Below are positions 17,649 to 27,450 of a stretch of 64,000 bases of DNA, piece by piece. The notes beneath the pieces are model-generated. The model did not search any database. It was not told where the DNA came from and saw nothing but the letters and a program-made list of their open reading frames with translations. How positions within the stretch are numbered: the first letter of the stretch is position 1; each line of letters begins with the position of its first letter. Source of the stretch: Shinella sp. CPCC 101442 (lineage in GTDB: Bacteria; Pseudomonadota; Alphaproteobacteria; Rhizobiales; Rhizobiaceae); the NCBI RefSeq assembly GCF_024704725.1, contig NZ_JALIQS010000002.1, positions 124,001-188,000 of the forward strand, written 5' to 3'. A program made the position numbers and the translations under genes.

Positions 17649-19130
17649 TTACCACCACTTAGCCGGCGTGAAACGTCCGGCGGCCTGTTCGATGACGTGG
17701 GCCGTCTTGAAAAGGCTTTCTTCGTCGAAGGGCTTACCGATGAGCTGGAGGCTGAGCGGCAGACCCTTGTGGTCGAGGCCGGCGGGAACGGACAGGCCCG
17801 GCAGGCCCGCCATGTTCACCGTCACGGTGAAAATATCCTGCAGGTACATCTTGACCGGATCGGATGCCAGATCCTCGTCGGCGATGCCGAAGGCCGACGA
17901 CGGGGTGGCAGGGGTCAGGATCGCATCGACCCCGGCATTGAAAGCGAGTTCGAAGTCGCGCTTGATCAGCGTGCGGACCTTCTGGGCCTGCAGGTAATAG
18001 GCGTCGTAATAGCCGGCCGACAGCACATAAGTGCCGATCATGATGCGGCGCTTCACTTCCTTGCCGAAGCCGGCGGCGCGGGTCTTCTCGTACATGTCGA
18101 CGATGTCCTTGCCGTCGACGCGCAGGCCGTAGCGCACGCCGTCGTAACGGGCGAGGTTCGACGAGGCTTCGGCAGGCGCCACGATGTAATAGGCGGGAAG
18201 CGCGTATTTCGTGTGCGGCAGGGAGATGTCGACAATCTCGGCACCGGCGTCCTTCAGCCAGGCAATGCCCTGCTGCCAGAGCGCTTCGATCTCTTCCGGC
18301 ATGCCATCGACGCGGTATTCGCGCGGAATGCCGATGCGCATGCCCTTCAGCGACTGACCGAGCGAGGCTTCGTAATCCGGCACAGGGAGATCGACCGAGG
18401 TCGTGTCCTTGGCATCGACGCTCGCCATCGACTTCAGCAGGATCGCGGCATCGCGCACGTCGCGGGCAATCGGGCCGGCCTGATCGAGCGAGGAGGCGAA
18501 GGCGACGATGCCCCAGCGCGAGCAGCGGCCGTACGTCGGCTTGATGCCGACCGTGCCGGTGAAGGCGGCGGGCTGGCGGATCGAGCCGCCGGTATCGGTC
18601 GCCGTCGCACCGGCGCAGAGGAAGGCGGCGACGGCCGCGGCCGAACCGCCGGAGGAACCGCCGGGCACGAGATCGGCGTTCGAGCCCTCGGCGCGCCAGG
18701 GGTTCTTGACGGCGCCGTAGTAGGACGATTCGTTGGAGGAGCCCATGGCGAACTCGTCCATGTTCAGCTTGCCGAGCATGACGGCACCGGCGTCCCAGAG
18801 GTTCTGGGTGACGGTCGATTCATATTTCGGCTTGAAGCCGTCGAGGATGTGGCTGCAGGCCTGCGTGTGCACGCCTTCGGTGGCAAACAGGTCCTTGATG
18901 CCGAGCGGAATGCCTTCCAGCGCACCGGCCTCGCCATTCGCGATACGGAAATCCGACTTGACCGCCATGGCCGTAGCCTTCTCCGGCGTGGTCGTCACAT
19001 AGGCATTGATCGACGGGTTCGCCGCTTCGATCGCGTCGATATAGGCGGTCGTCAGTTCAACTGCCGTAATTTCCTTGGCGGAAAGCTTTTCGCGGGCTTC
19101 GGCAATGGTGAGGCGGGTCAGGTCGGTCAT
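17649..19130 (-). CDS. gatA: Asp-tRNA(Asn)/Glu-tRNA(Gln) amidotransferase subunit A
   Basis: Glutaminase/amidase subunit of GatCAB that releases ammonia from glutamine. 493 residues with the amidase-signature Ser-cisSer-Lys triad visible: Lys79 (GIPLGIKD), Ser159 (VPGGSSGGS) and Ser183 (DTGGSIRQP). gatC lies 46 bases upstream on the same strand and forms an operon with it; gatB is 5 kb away. Confidence 0.97.
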   Translation of the reverse strand: MTDLTRLTIAEAREKLSAKEITAVELTTAYIDAIEAANPSINAYVTTTPEKATAMAVKSDFRIANGEAGALEGIPLGIKDLFATEGVHTQACSHILDGFKPKYESTVTQNLWDAGAVMLGKLNMDEFAMGSSNESSYYGAVKNPWRAEGSNADLVPGGSSGGSAAAVAAFLCAGATATDTGGSIRQPAAFTGTVGIKPTYGRCSRWGIVAFASSLDQAGPIARDVRDAAILLKSMASVDAKDTTSVDLPVPDYEASLGQSLKGMRIGIPREYRVDGMPEEIEALWQQGIAWLKDAGAEIVDISLPHTKYALPAYYIVAPAEASSNLARYDGVRYGLRVDGKDIVDMYEKTRAAGFGKEVKRRIMIGTYVLSAGYYDAYYLQAQKVRTLIKRDFELAFNAGVDAILTPATPSSAFGIADEDLASDPVKMYLQDIFTVTVNMAGLPGLSVPAGLDHKGLPLSLQLIGKPFDEESLFKTAHVIEQAAGRFTPAKWW

Positions 19131-19176
19131 GAAGGGCTACTTTCGGAAGCGGACAGCGCGGGCGGCGAAGGCGGAA

Positions 19177-19464
19177 TTACTCGACGACCTTCGGCACCTG
19201 GAAGAAGTTGCGGTCGGTGGCCGGCGCATTGGCGACGATGGCGTCAGCCTTGTTGCCGTCATTGACGACGTCTTCGCGCTTGCGCATCTGCATGGGCGTG
19301 ACCGAGGTCATCGGCTCGACGCCCTCGACATTCACTTCGGAAAGCTGCTCGACGAAGCCGAGGATACCGTTCAGTTCGCCGGTCATGCGGCTTGCCTCTT
19401 CCTCGCTGACAGCGATGCGGGCAAGGCGCGCGACGCGCTTCACGGTGGCTAGATCTACGGACAT
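19177..19464 (-). CDS. gatC: Asp-tRNA(Asn)/Glu-tRNA(Gln) amidotransferase subunit C
   Basis: 95-residue GatC, which wraps around GatA and stabilises the GatCAB complex. Begins [23 protein letters not shown], the conserved N-terminal helix, and ends with the FFQVPKVVE tail typical of the family. First gene of the gatC-gatA pair. Confidence 0.95.
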   Translation of the reverse strand: MSVDLATVKRVARLARIAVSEEEASRMTGELNGILGFVEQLSEVNVEGVEPMTSVTPMQMRKREDVVNDGNKADAIVANAPATDRNFFQVPKVVE

Positions 19465-19568
19465 GGATGGTCTCCGATGGCAAATTTCCTACTCGCTATA
19501 CTGACCAAGCCCAAGGGGCGCAACGGGGGAATGGCCCGTTCCACGCCCCCTCGCCTGTTTTCCGCCGC

Positions 19569-20273
19569 TTAGCGCGAGACGAGACCACCGGCCTTGGGCA
19601 CCTCGATCCTGGAGGATGCGCCTTCCATCGCCTGCACGAAAAGGTCCGCCGTCTGGTCGATGATGCCGAAGGAGCCATAGTGGCAGGGAATGACGGTATC
19701 GAACTTGAAGAAACGCTGGCAGGCGAGTGCCGCGACGGCACCGCCCATGGTGAAGCGGTCGCCGATCGGAACGAGGCCGATTTCCGGCTGGTGCAGTTCC
19801 TGGATCAGCGCCATGTCGGAGAAGATGTCGGTATCGCCCATATGGTAGAGCGTCGGCTCGTCCTCGAAATGCAGCACGAGGCCGTTGGCATTGCCGAGAG
19901 AATGGGAAACACCGTCCTCGGTGATCTGCGCGGAGGAATGCAGCGCGTTCACGAAAGTGGTCGAAAAGCCGTCGAAATGCACGGTGCCGCCGGTATTGCC
20001 CATGTCGATCTTTTCGACGCCCTTGGCGCCAAGCCAGGCGGCGAGGTCGGCATTGGCCAGAACCGTCGCGCCGGTTTCCCTGGCGATCTGGATCGTATCG
20101 CCGACATGGTCGCCATGGCCGTGGGTGAGCAGGACATGGGTGAGGCCGGAAACCGCATCCTTGCGGGTGGACTCGTCGAAGGCGGGATTGCCGGTAAAGA
20201 ACGGGTCGATCAGGATTTTCGCCTTCGCCGTTTCGATGCGGAAGGCGGAATGGCCGAGCCAGGTGATTTTCAT
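19569..20273 (-). CDS. metal-dependent hydrolase, UPF0173 type (metallo-beta-lactamase fold)
   Basis: 234 residues. [14 protein letters not shown] at the N-terminus, the metal motif [11 protein letters not shown] (HxHxDH), and later GNTGG, MGDTD and CHYG metal ligands identify the UPF0173 group of the metallo-beta-lactamase superfamily. Substrate unknown. Divergent from the PhnA-like gene. Confidence 0.92.
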   Translation of the reverse strand: MKITWLGHSAFRIETAKAKILIDPFFTGNPAFDESTRKDAVSGLTHVLLTHGHGDHVGDTIQIARETGATVLANADLAAWLGAKGVEKIDMGNTGGTVHFDGFSTTFVNALHSSAQITEDGVSHSLGNANGLVLHFEDEPTLYHMGDTDIFSDMALIQELHQPEIGLVPIGDRFTMGGAVAALACQRFFKFDTVIPCHYGSFGIIDQTADLFVQAMEGASSRIEVPKAGGLVSR

Positions 20274-20382
20274 GTCTGTTCTCCGGTAAGGATTCGCGAC
20301 GCAATATAGTCGCGTCGTAGGCCGTTTCCATCCGCCGCGGGATCGTTATAAGCGTGGCACTCAATATAGTGAAGGAACCGCC

Positions 20383-20679
20383 ATGAGCGACGACGACTAC
20401 ATCTATGACGAAGCGACCGGCGAATGGCGGCCGGCCTCCGAGATCGCGGCGGAAAAGGCAGCGAAGAGCGCCGTTCTCGATGCCAGCGGCAATGTGCTTG
20501 CCGACGGAGATTCGGTCGTGCTCATCAAGGACCTGAAGGTGAAGGGCGCGGGCCAGACGCTGAAGCAGGGCACCGTGATCAAGACGATCCGCCTTACCGA
20601 CAATCCGGAAGAGATCGACTGCCGGCACGAGACGATCCGGGGACTGGTGCTGCGCACCGAATTCGTCCGCAAGCGCTGA
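20383..20679 (+). CDS. PhnA/YjdM-like protein without zinc ribbon
   Basis: 98 residues. The C-terminal part (about 35-98: GNVLADGDSVVLIKDLKVKG through RGLVLRTEFVRK) matches the PhnA/YjdM domain, often labelled alkylphosphonate utilisation protein although it is not needed for phosphonate breakdown. The N-terminal CxxC zinc ribbon of E. coli YjdM is absent; the segment DDDYIYDEATGEW holds the corresponding position without cysteines. AAGGA precedes the ATG. Followed 12 bases later by ruvX, probably cotranscribed. Confidence 0.8.
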   Translation: MSDDDYIYDEATGEWRPASEIAAEKAAKSAVLDASGNVLADGDSVVLIKDLKVKGAGQTLKQGTVIKTIRLTDNPEEIDCRHETIRGLVLRTEFVRKR

Positions 20680-20691
20680 GAAAGTTTCGCC

Positions 20692-21177
20692 ATGGCAACG
20701 CTGACACTGGAAGACCTGGCGCAAAGCCTCCTGCCCGGCCAGCCGATCGCCGGCCTCGATCTCGGCACGAAGACGATCGGGCTCTCGGTTTCCGATCTCG
20801 GCCGGCGGCTGGCGACGCCGCGACCGGTGCTGAAGCGGGTGAAATTCACGCAGGACGCCGAACTGCTGCTGGCCTTCGCCGCAAAGGAAAAGGTCGTCGC
20901 CTTCGTCATCGGCCTGCCTGTCAACATGGACGGCAGCGCGGGCCCGCGCGTTCAGGCGACGCGCGCCTTCGTGCGTTCCATGGCTGACAAGACCGATATC
21001 CCCTTCGTCTTCTGGGACGAGCGGCTATCGACGGTGGCGGCGGAACGCACGCTGATCGAGATGGATGTGTCGCGCAAGAAGCGGGCCGAGCGCATCGACT
21101 CGGCCGCCGCCTCCTTCATTCTTCAGGGCGCGCTCGACAGGCTGTCGTCTCTGGCAAGAACAGCCGGCGAAGACTGA
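20692..21177 (+). CDS. ruvX: Holliday junction resolvase-like protein RuvX/YqgF
   Basis: RNase H-fold nuclease of 161 residues. It has the family motifs [16 protein letters not shown] (first catalytic Asp), [28 protein letters not shown] (Glu) and the terminal [13 protein letters not shown] (Asp). In E. coli the homologue acts in 5' maturation of pre-16S rRNA; a role at Holliday junctions is proposed for others. Its last 55 bases overlap the 3' end of a small gene on the opposite strand. Confidence 0.94.
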   Translation: MATLTLEDLAQSLLPGQPIAGLDLGTKTIGLSVSDLGRRLATPRPVLKRVKFTQDAELLLAFAAKEKVVAFVIGLPVNMDGSAGPRVQATRAFVRSMADKTDIPFVFWDERLSTVAAERTLIEMDVSRKKRAERIDSAAASFILQGALDRLSSLARTAGED

Positions 21178-21449
21178 CGGCGGGCCTGCCACCAGGCCGT
21201 GATCTGCTTGCGACGGCGGAAGGCGAGAATGGCAAGCACGAAGAAACTATCGACGACGATGGCGCGCAGCACCAGCGGCGGCAGGTCTTCCGGCGCGATG
21301 CCGAGGATCTGACCATAGATCTGGAAAACCAGATCATGCGTCTCGCGCGTCAGCATGAAGAAGCCGAAACTCATGTCGTAGTAGGAAAGCCCGTACCAGC
21401 TTCCCAGAAACGCGATGGGGCCTGCCCACAGGATCAGGAACCACTTCAT
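21123..21449 (-). CDS. small membrane protein, DUF6105-like
   Basis: 108 residues starting [20 protein letters not shown] with GAGGAGG upstream of the ATG at 21449. Two hydrophobic spans (about 3-21 and 60-78) surround a conserved-looking middle, [17 protein letters not shown]; the tail is basic then polar. From memory it resembles a Rhizobiales-specific family. It starts inside the stop codon of the tiny upstream gene (ATGA overlap) and ends 55 bases inside the convergent ruvX, an unusually long 3' overlap; the C-terminal 18 residues are therefore constrained by ruvX. Confidence 0.75.
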   Translation of the reverse strand: MKWFLILWAGPIAFLGSWYGLSYYDMSFGFFMLTRETHDLVFQIYGQILGIAPEDLPPLVLRAIVVDSFFVLAILAFRRRKQITAWWQARRQSSPAVLARDDSLSSAP

Positions 21450-21577
21450 GCCGTCCTCCTCTTCACCGCGAGGAGATCGGCTGCCGCGAAGAGGACTTCG
21501 CTGGCAGCAATGCCCGCCGCAAGCACGACGAGCGGCACCACGATATCCACCGTGACGCAGGAAAACAGGGTCGTCAT
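21446..21577 (-). CDS. 43-residue membrane protein coupled to the DUF6105-like gene
   Basis: The frame from the ATG at 21577 reads MTTLFSCVTVDIVVPLVVLA, then a short Ala-rich second hydrophobic stretch and KRRTA, stopping in TGA that overlaps the next ATG. The ATGA junction and the membrane-like composition argue for a real, translationally coupled gene. An in-frame ATG at 21604 would add nine residues. Function unknown. Confidence 0.55.
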   Translation of the reverse strand: MTTLFSCVTVDIVVPLVVLAAGIAASEVLFAAADLLAVKRRTA

Positions 21578-21786
21578 GACCGAAATCCGGGCCGTACTGG
21601 CCATGGCTTGCACTCACTCGCATGGTTAATACCAAGTGAACGGCACATTCGCCCGTTAACCCACCGCACGCAACGTAAACCAATCATTAAGGTTAATTTC
21701 CACATGGGCGCCCGCAGGCCAGCCTCTTGCCACGGCGTTCGCGGCATGGAATGAGCTGGCATCTCCGCCTTGCCTGATCCGGTTCC

Positions 21787-22722
21787 ATGCTCCCCATCTT
21801 CGAAAGCATCCTGCCCGTCTTCCTGCTCGTCGTGCTGGGAGCCTTCCTCAAACGCTGGCGGCTGATCGACCGCGACATGTGGAACGGGCTCGAACAGCTC
21901 GGATTCTTCGTGCTGTTTCCGTCGCTGCTTTTCACGACGCTGGCCAATGCGGAATTCTCCGGCATGGCCGCCGGCACGATCGCACTCGGCTCCATCGGCT
22001 CGGTGACGGCAATCGCGGCGATCCTTGCGCTTTGCTGGCCGCTTTTCCGCGCAGCCGGTGTTTCGGCGCCGACCTTCACCTCCGTCTTCCAGACCTCGAC
22101 GCGCTGGAACGCCTTCATCGCCTTGGCGATTGGCGAAAAGCTTTACGGCCCGCAAAGCCTCGCCCTCGTCGCGCTCGTGGCGACGCTGATCATCATTCCT
22201 TTGAATTTCTACAACATCGCCGTTCTCGTCTGGTTCGGCGGGGGTACGCGCAGCCTCAAAACCTTCGCGCAAAAAATCGTCACCAACCCGATGATCATCG
22301 GCTCGGTGCTCGGCGTCGTCGTCAACCTGCTCGGCATCCAGATCTACCAGCCGCTGATGCAGGCGGTGGAACTGGTGGCGGACACCTCGCTCAGCCTCGG
22401 CCTCATCATGGTCGGTGCCGGGCTGAAGCTTGCCGATGCGCTGAAACCGCGCCCGCTGACGCTGCTGCCGGTTTTGTTGAAGCTCGTCTTCATGCCGCTG
22501 GTCATGACGGGTGCCGCCTATGCGCTCGGCATGCGCGGCGAACAGCTTCTGACGATTGCGATGGGCGCCAGCGTGCCGACGGCGCTAAACGGCTATGTGC
22601 TGGCCAAGCAGATGGGCGGCGATGCGCCGTTCTACGCCGCAGCCGCGACGTTACAGACGATCGCCTCCTTCTTCACCATTCCGATAGTGCTGGCGACGAC
22701 CGCCTATCTGGCCGGCGGATAA
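21787..22722 (+). CDS. AEC family transporter
   Basis: 311-residue auxin-efflux-carrier-family permease with about ten hydrophobic helices in two five-helix halves. The first begins at the N-terminal LPIFESILPVFLLVVLG and the second near residue 170 at MIIGSVLGVVVNLLG. Bacterial members export or import small carboxylates; substrate not predictable. The stop lies 19 bases inside the convergent aidB-like gene. Confidence 0.88.
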   Translation: MLPIFESILPVFLLVVLGAFLKRWRLIDRDMWNGLEQLGFFVLFPSLLFTTLANAEFSGMAAGTIALGSIGSVTAIAAILALCWPLFRAAGVSAPTFTSVFQTSTRWNAFIALAIGEKLYGPQSLALVALVATLIIIPLNFYNIAVLVWFGGGTRSLKTFAQKIVTNPMIIGSVLGVVVNLLGIQIYQPLMQAVELVADTSLSLGLIMVGAGLKLADALKPRPLTLLPVLLKLVFMPLVMTGAAYALGMRGEQLLTIAMGASVPTALNGYVLAKQMGGDAPFYAAAATLQTIASFFTIPIVLATTAYLAGG

Positions 22723-24350
22723 AGCAGATCGACGATATAGGCCGAATCGAACCGCGAATCGAGCATGCCATAGGTCGAGCGCCAGCCTGAGGCGAGGCGT
22801 GTTTCCAGGAAGGCATCGGCAACGCGGCCGGCACCGGCGCGGTAGAGTTCGGCAGCGGCGGCCGCGAGCGCCAGCTGCTCGACCAGCATGCGGGCAGCCC
22901 CCTCGTCCCGCTCGCAGAGCGACAGGCAGGCCCGCAACACATCCACCGTCTTCTTGCCGGCGGCGCCGAGATCGCGGGCAAGCCCGGCAAACAGCATTTC
23001 GAACAGGTCCCTGCCCCGGCCGATGACGCGCATCAGGTCGAGCGCCATGACATTGCCGGAACCCTCCCAGATCGCATTGACCGGCGCCTCGCGGTAGTGC
23101 CGGGCGATCGGCCGCTCCTCGACATAACCGCTGCCGCCGATGCACTCCATCGCCTCATAAATCAGCGCGGGCGCAATCTTGCAGCACCAGTATTTCACGA
23201 CCGGCGTCATGATGCGGGCGTAGGCGGCATCCTCCGCGCTGTCGCGCGCCTTGTCGAAGGCTTCGGCAAGGCGAAGGGAGAGCGCCGTGGCGCCGGCAAC
23301 GTCGAGCGCCATATCGGCGAGAACGCGCGTCATGATCGGTTGCGCCACCAGCGGCTTGCCGAAGACATTGCGACCGCGGGCATGATGCACGGCCTCGGCG
23401 AGCGAGGCGCGCATGATGCCGGATGAGGCGAGCGCGCAATCGAGGCGCGTCAGCGTCACCATGTCGAGGATCGTGCGGATGCCGGCATCGGGCGCGCCGA
23501 GCAGGAAGCCGAACGTATCGGAGAACTCCACTTCGGAGGACGCGTTGGAACGGTTGCCGATCTTGTCCTTGAGGCGCTGGAAACGCAGGCCGTTGCCGGC
23601 ACCGTCCTCGAGCAGGCGCGGCACGAGGAAGCAGCCGATGCCCTCGCGCGTCTGCGCCAGCATGACGAAGCCGTCGCTCATCGGCGCGGACATGAACCAT
23701 TTGTGGCCGGTCAGCCGGTAGATGCCCTCGCCGACGCGTTCGGCGGAAGATGTGTTGGCGCGCACATCCGTGCCGCCCTGCTTTTCCGTCATGCCCATGC
23801 CGATGGTGATGGCACTCTTCTGCATGGCGGGTTTGTTGGTGCTGTCGTATTTGCGCGACAGGATCTTGCGACCCCATTCGCGCTGCACCTGCGGCGAGGC
23901 GGAAAGGGCCGCAACCGAGGCGCTCGTCATCGTCAGCGGGCAGAGATGGCCGCATTCGAGCTGCGCCGTCAGGTAGAAGCGCACGGCGCGCGCCTTGTGC
24001 GCCCGCCCCTGCTCGTCGGCCACGTTTTCCCACAGCGAGGAATGCAGCCCCGTCGCCATCGAGCGGCGCATCAGCGCGTGCCAGGCCGGATGATAGTCGA
24101 CGACGTCAAGACGCTCGCCGCGCGGCCCGTGCGTGCGCAGCTGCGGCACGCTCCCGTTCGCCATGCGCGCCAGCTCCTGCGCCTCCGGCGACGTCACATA
24201 ACGACCGATCGCATCGAACTCGTCGCGCAGGCCCTTGGGCATCGCATCGGTGGCGTCCACAAGGAGCGGATCGGAGCGATAGGCGTTGATGCCCGACCAG
24301 AGCGGCGGCTGGTTGAGATCGGCGAGTTTCTGTTCGGTGTCGCGAGTCAT
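22704..24350 (-). CDS. aidB: acyl-CoA dehydrogenase-like flavoprotein, AidB family
   Basis: 548 residues, the size of E. coli AidB (541), much longer than ordinary acyl-CoA dehydrogenases. It has the N-terminal NQPPLWSGINAYRSDPLL, the flavin-binding GMGMTEKQGGTDVR, HKWFMSAPMSD, the AidB-type MECIGGSGYVEE and IWEGSGNVMALD, and a C-terminal helical domain. AidB is induced by alkylation stress in E. coli and binds DNA; its enzymatic role is unsettled. Divergent from pyrB across about 170 bases. Confidence 0.88.
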   Translation of the reverse strand: MTRDTEQKLADLNQPPLWSGINAYRSDPLLVDATDAMPKGLRDEFDAIGRYVTSPEAQELARMANGSVPQLRTHGPRGERLDVVDYHPAWHALMRRSMATGLHSSLWENVADEQGRAHKARAVRFYLTAQLECGHLCPLTMTSASVAALSASPQVQREWGRKILSRKYDSTNKPAMQKSAITIGMGMTEKQGGTDVRANTSSAERVGEGIYRLTGHKWFMSAPMSDGFVMLAQTREGIGCFLVPRLLEDGAGNGLRFQRLKDKIGNRSNASSEVEFSDTFGFLLGAPDAGIRTILDMVTLTRLDCALASSGIMRASLAEAVHHARGRNVFGKPLVAQPIMTRVLADMALDVAGATALSLRLAEAFDKARDSAEDAAYARIMTPVVKYWCCKIAPALIYEAMECIGGSGYVEERPIARHYREAPVNAIWEGSGNVMALDLMRVIGRGRDLFEMLFAGLARDLGAAGKKTVDVLRACLSLCERDEGAARMLVEQLALAAAAAELYRAGAGRVADAFLETRLASGWRSTYGMLDSRFDSAYIVDLLYPPAR

Positions 24351-24457
24351 GAGCGGGTTCTAGCCCAAGTCGCGGGCGGGCGAAACGGGGCGTTCGGCCG
24401 CGTGGCGCGGTTGCGAACACAAAAGCGTGGGAATGCGCGAATGGCCGGCCGCTTCGC

Positions 24458-24486
24458 CTTGCCGCGGGGGAACCGACATTCTATAG
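24458..24486 (+). promoter_or_regulatory. promoter of pyrB
   Basis: CTTGCC (24458-24463), 17 bases, CTATAG (24481-24486), a near-consensus alphaproteobacterial promoter 36 bases before the pyrB ATG. Confidence 0.7.
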
Positions 24487-24522
24487 ACCGCGCGTATCCA
24501 ACGACAGTTGAGGCGGAGTTTT

Positions 24523-25464
24523 ATGGACTTCTTTCCGCATCGCCACCTTCTCGGCATCAAGGGTCTGACCGAGCAGGAAATCACCCTGCTGCTCGACCGC
24601 GCCGACGAGGCGGTCAAAATCTCCCGCCAGCGGGAGAAGAAGACGTCGACGCTTCGCGGCCTGACGCAGATCAATCTCTTCTTCGAAGCCTCCACCCGCA
24701 CGCAGTCCTCCTTCGAGCTGGCCGGCAAGCGGCTGGGCGCCGACGTGATGAACATGTCGGTCGGCAATTCCTCGGTGAAGAAGGGCGAAACGCTGATCGA
24801 CACGGCGATGACGCTGAACGCCATGCATCCGGATGTATTGGTCGTGCGTCACTCGTCTGCCGGTGCCGCCGCCCTTCTCGCGCAAAAAGTCTCCTGCTCC
24901 GTGGTGAATGCCGGTGACGGCCAGCATGAGCATCCGACCCAGGCTTTGCTCGACGCGCTGACCATCCGCCGCGCCAAGGGCAAGCTGTCTCGCATCATCG
25001 TGGCCATCTGCGGCGACGTGCTGCATTCGCGTGTCGCGCGCTCGAACATCCTGCTCTTGAACGCCATGGGCGCACGGGTGCGTGTGGTCGCACCGGCGAC
25101 GCTCCTCCCCTCCGGCATCGCCGAGATGGGCGCCGAGGTCTATCACTCCATGAAGGAAGGCCTGAAGGACGCCGATGTCGTCATGATGCTGCGCCTCCAG
25201 CGCGAGCGCATGTCGGGCGCTTTCGTGCCGTCCGTGCGCGAATATTTCCACTACTACGGCCTTGATGCTGTGAAGCTGAAAGCTGCCAAGGAAGATGCGC
25301 TCGTCATGCATCCCGGCCCAATGAACCGTGGCGTCGAGATCGCCTCGGAGATCGCCGACGGCCCGCAGAGCGTGATCGAACAACAGGTCGAGATGGGCGT
25401 CGCCGTTCGCATGGCCGTGATGGAAACACTTCTCGTCTCGCAGAACCATGGTGTCAGCGCATGA
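24523..25464 (+). CDS. pyrB: aspartate carbamoyltransferase catalytic subunit
   Basis: Second step of pyrimidine synthesis. 313 residues with the carbamoyl-phosphate motif [13 protein letters not shown], the [11 protein letters not shown] block, and [11 protein letters not shown] near the C-terminus. The ATG at 24523 follows GGAG; a TTG five codons upstream is the only alternative. No pyrI follows. Instead pyrC-like overlaps by four bases (ATGA), as in bacteria whose ATCase assembles with an inactive dihydroorotase-like partner. Confidence 0.96.
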   Translation: MDFFPHRHLLGIKGLTEQEITLLLDRADEAVKISRQREKKTSTLRGLTQINLFFEASTRTQSSFELAGKRLGADVMNMSVGNSSVKKGETLIDTAMTLNAMHPDVLVVRHSSAGAAALLAQKVSCSVVNAGDGQHEHPTQALLDALTIRRAKGKLSRIIVAICGDVLHSRVARSNILLLNAMGARVRVVAPATLLPSGIAEMGAEVYHSMKEGLKDADVVMMLRLQRERMSGAFVPSVREYFHYYGLDAVKLKAAKEDALVMHPGPMNRGVEIASEIADGPQSVIEQQVEMGVAVRMAVMETLLVSQNHGVSA

Positions 25465-26753
25465 CCCGCACGACCGTCCTGAAAAACCTCCGCATCCTCG
25501 ACCCCTCGCGCAATCTCGATGAAAAGGGTTCCATCGTCATCGAGAACGGCCGGATTGCCGCCATCGGCAGCGGCGCGCAGAACCAGGGTGCGCCCGAGGG
25601 CGCAGAGATCGTCGACGGGCGCGGCATGATCGCCGCACCCGGCCTCGTCGACGCCCGCGTCTTCGTTGGCGAACCCGGCGCGGAACACCGCGAGACGATC
25701 GAATCCGCCTCGCGCGCGGCGGCGGCCGGCGGCGTCACGACTTTCATCATGATGCCGGACACCGACCCCGTCATCGACGATATCGCGCTGGTCGAATTCG
25801 TGCTGAAAAATGCCCGCGACAAGGCGATCGTCAATATCCACCCGGCAGCGGCGCTGACCAAGCACCTTGCCGGCGAGGAGATGACCGAGTTCGGCCTGCT
25901 CCAGGCGGCCGGCGCGGTCGCCTTCACGAATGGCCGCAATCCGATCCACAACGCGCAGGTGCTGCGCCGCGCCATGACCTATGCACGCGAATTCGGCAGC
26001 GTCATCGCGCTCGAAACCCGCGACAAGCATCTCGGTGCCGGCGGCGTGATGAACGAGGGCTTGCTGGCAAGCTGGCTCGGCCTTTCCGGATCCCCGCGCG
26101 AAGCGGAACTGATCCCGCTCGAGCGCGACCTGCGTATCGCCGGCCTGACCCGCGGCAAGTATCACGCCGCGCAGATCTCGGTGCCGGAATCGGCGGAAGC
26201 CGTGAAGATCGCCCGCGATCGCGGCGCGAACGTCACCTGCGCCGCCTCGATCAATCATCTGACGCTGAACGAGAACGACATCGGCGAATACCGCACCTTC
26301 TTCAAGCTCTCTCCGCCGCTGCGCGGTGAGGACGATCGCAAGGCGATGGTCGATGCGCTGGCCAGGGGTGAGATCGACATCATCGTGTCCTCGCACGATC
26401 CGCAGGACGTCGACACCAAGCGCCTGCCCTTCGCCGATGCGGCGGATGGCGCCATCGGCCTCGAAACCATGCTGGCGGCCGCGCTTCGGCTGCACCATAG
26501 CGGCGAAGTCCCGTTGATGCGCCTCATCGATGCGCTCTCGACGCGCCCCGCAAAGATCTTCGGCCTCGATGCCGGTACGCTCGCACCGGGTGCGAAGGCC
26601 GATATCGTGCTGATCGATCCGGACGAACCATGGCTGGCCGTCAAGGACCGCTTCGTCTCGCGTTCGAAGAATACGCCTTTCGAAGATGCCCGCTTTACGG
26701 GACGCGCGGTTAGCACCTATGTTGCCGGCGAACGGGTGCATTCGCTGGGCTGA
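25461..26753 (+). CDS. pyrC: dihydroorotase-like protein, probably non-catalytic (PyrC-prime type)
   Basis: 430-residue amidohydrolase-fold protein, same length as type I dihydroorotases, sharing [14 protein letters not shown]...[11 protein letters not shown] and [12 protein letters not shown]. The HxH metal pair that follows the PGLxD motif in active enzymes is replaced (DARVF). The usual DHAPH near the C-terminus reads SSHDPQD. It therefore probably cannot hold the binuclear zinc site. Pseudomonas has a comparable PyrC-prime that is needed to assemble ATCase. Overlap with pyrB makes stoichiometric coupling likely. A true dihydroorotase should be encoded elsewhere. Confidence 0.88.
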   Translation: MTRTTVLKNLRILDPSRNLDEKGSIVIENGRIAAIGSGAQNQGAPEGAEIVDGRGMIAAPGLVDARVFVGEPGAEHRETIESASRAAAAGGVTTFIMMPDTDPVIDDIALVEFVLKNARDKAIVNIHPAAALTKHLAGEEMTEFGLLQAAGAVAFTNGRNPIHNAQVLRRAMTYAREFGSVIALETRDKHLGAGGVMNEGLLASWLGLSGSPREAELIPLERDLRIAGLTRGKYHAAQISVPESAEAVKIARDRGANVTCAASINHLTLNENDIGEYRTFFKLSPPLRGEDDRKAMVDALARGEIDIIVSSHDPQDVDTKRLPFADAADGAIGLETMLAAALRLHHSGEVPLMRLIDALSTRPAKIFGLDAGTLAPGAKADIVLIDPDEPWLAVKDRFVSRSKNTPFEDARFTGRAVSTYVAGERVHSLG

Positions 26754-26761
26754 AGCATTTT

Positions 26762-26783
26762 GGGGCGGAAGGGACGCCGCCCC
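26762..26783 (+). repeat. GC-rich hairpin between pyrC and plsY
   Basis: GGGGCGG / CCGCCCC with an eight-base loop nine bases after the pyrC stop. No T tract follows, so it may attenuate rather than end transcription into plsY. Confidence 0.4.
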
Positions 26784-26833
26784 TCATCGGCCCTGCCGGC
26801 ATCCGCCGCAATGAAATCTCGGGGGAGAACCAC

Positions 26834-27448
26834 GTGTCCGACATCTTCACCTGGCAGCTCGGCGCGCTGCCGACACTTGCTGCCCTCGCCTTTGGCTACC
26901 TTCTCGGCTCCATTCCCTTCGGCCTGATCCTGACCCGCATGGCAGGGCTCGGCGACGTTCGCCAGATCGGCTCGGGCAATATCGGCGCGACCAATGTGCT
27001 GCGCACCGGCAACAAGAAACTTGCCGCCGCGACGCTTCTCCTCGATGCGCTGAAGGGCACGGCTGCGGCCGCCATCGCCTCCCGCTGCGGGCTCGATGCG
27101 GGCATAGCCGCCGGCTTTGCGGCTTTCCTTGGCCATCTCTTCCCGGTCTGGCTCGGCTTCAAGGGCGGCAAGGGCGTCGCGACTTATGTCGGCCTGCTGC
27201 TCGGCCTCGTGCCCATCATGCTCGCCGTCTTCGCGGCCATCTGGATCGGCCTTGCCTACCTGACCCGCTACTCTTCGCTGTCAGCACTAGTTGCAACGGC
27301 GGCATCTCCGGTTGTATTATGGTTTCTCGGTCACGAGAAGGTGGCGTTGCTCTTTCTCGTTCTCACCGTCATCACCTGGTGGAAGCACAGTGCCAATATC
27401 AGCCGCCTCCTGAGCGGTACGGAAAGCAAGATCGGCAGCAAGGGATAG
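26834..27448 (+). CDS. plsY: glycerol-3-phosphate acyltransferase PlsY
   Basis: Membrane enzyme that uses acyl-phosphate to acylate glycerol-3-phosphate, the first step of phospholipid synthesis. 204 residues, five hydrophobic helices and the three PlsY motifs: [21 protein letters not shown] and [10 protein letters not shown]. The GTG start at 26834 is supported by GGGGGAGAA upstream and by the N-terminal alignment of the first helix. dprA starts three bases after its stop. Confidence 0.95.
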   Translation: MSDIFTWQLGALPTLAALAFGYLLGSIPFGLILTRMAGLGDVRQIGSGNIGATNVLRTGNKKLAAATLLLDALKGTAAAAIASRCGLDAGIAAGFAAFLGHLFPVWLGFKGGKGVATYVGLLLGLVPIMLAVFAAIWIGLAYLTRYSSLSALVATAASPVVLWFLGHEKVALLFLVLTVITWWKHSANISRLLSGTESKIGSKG

Positions 27449-27450
27449 CC

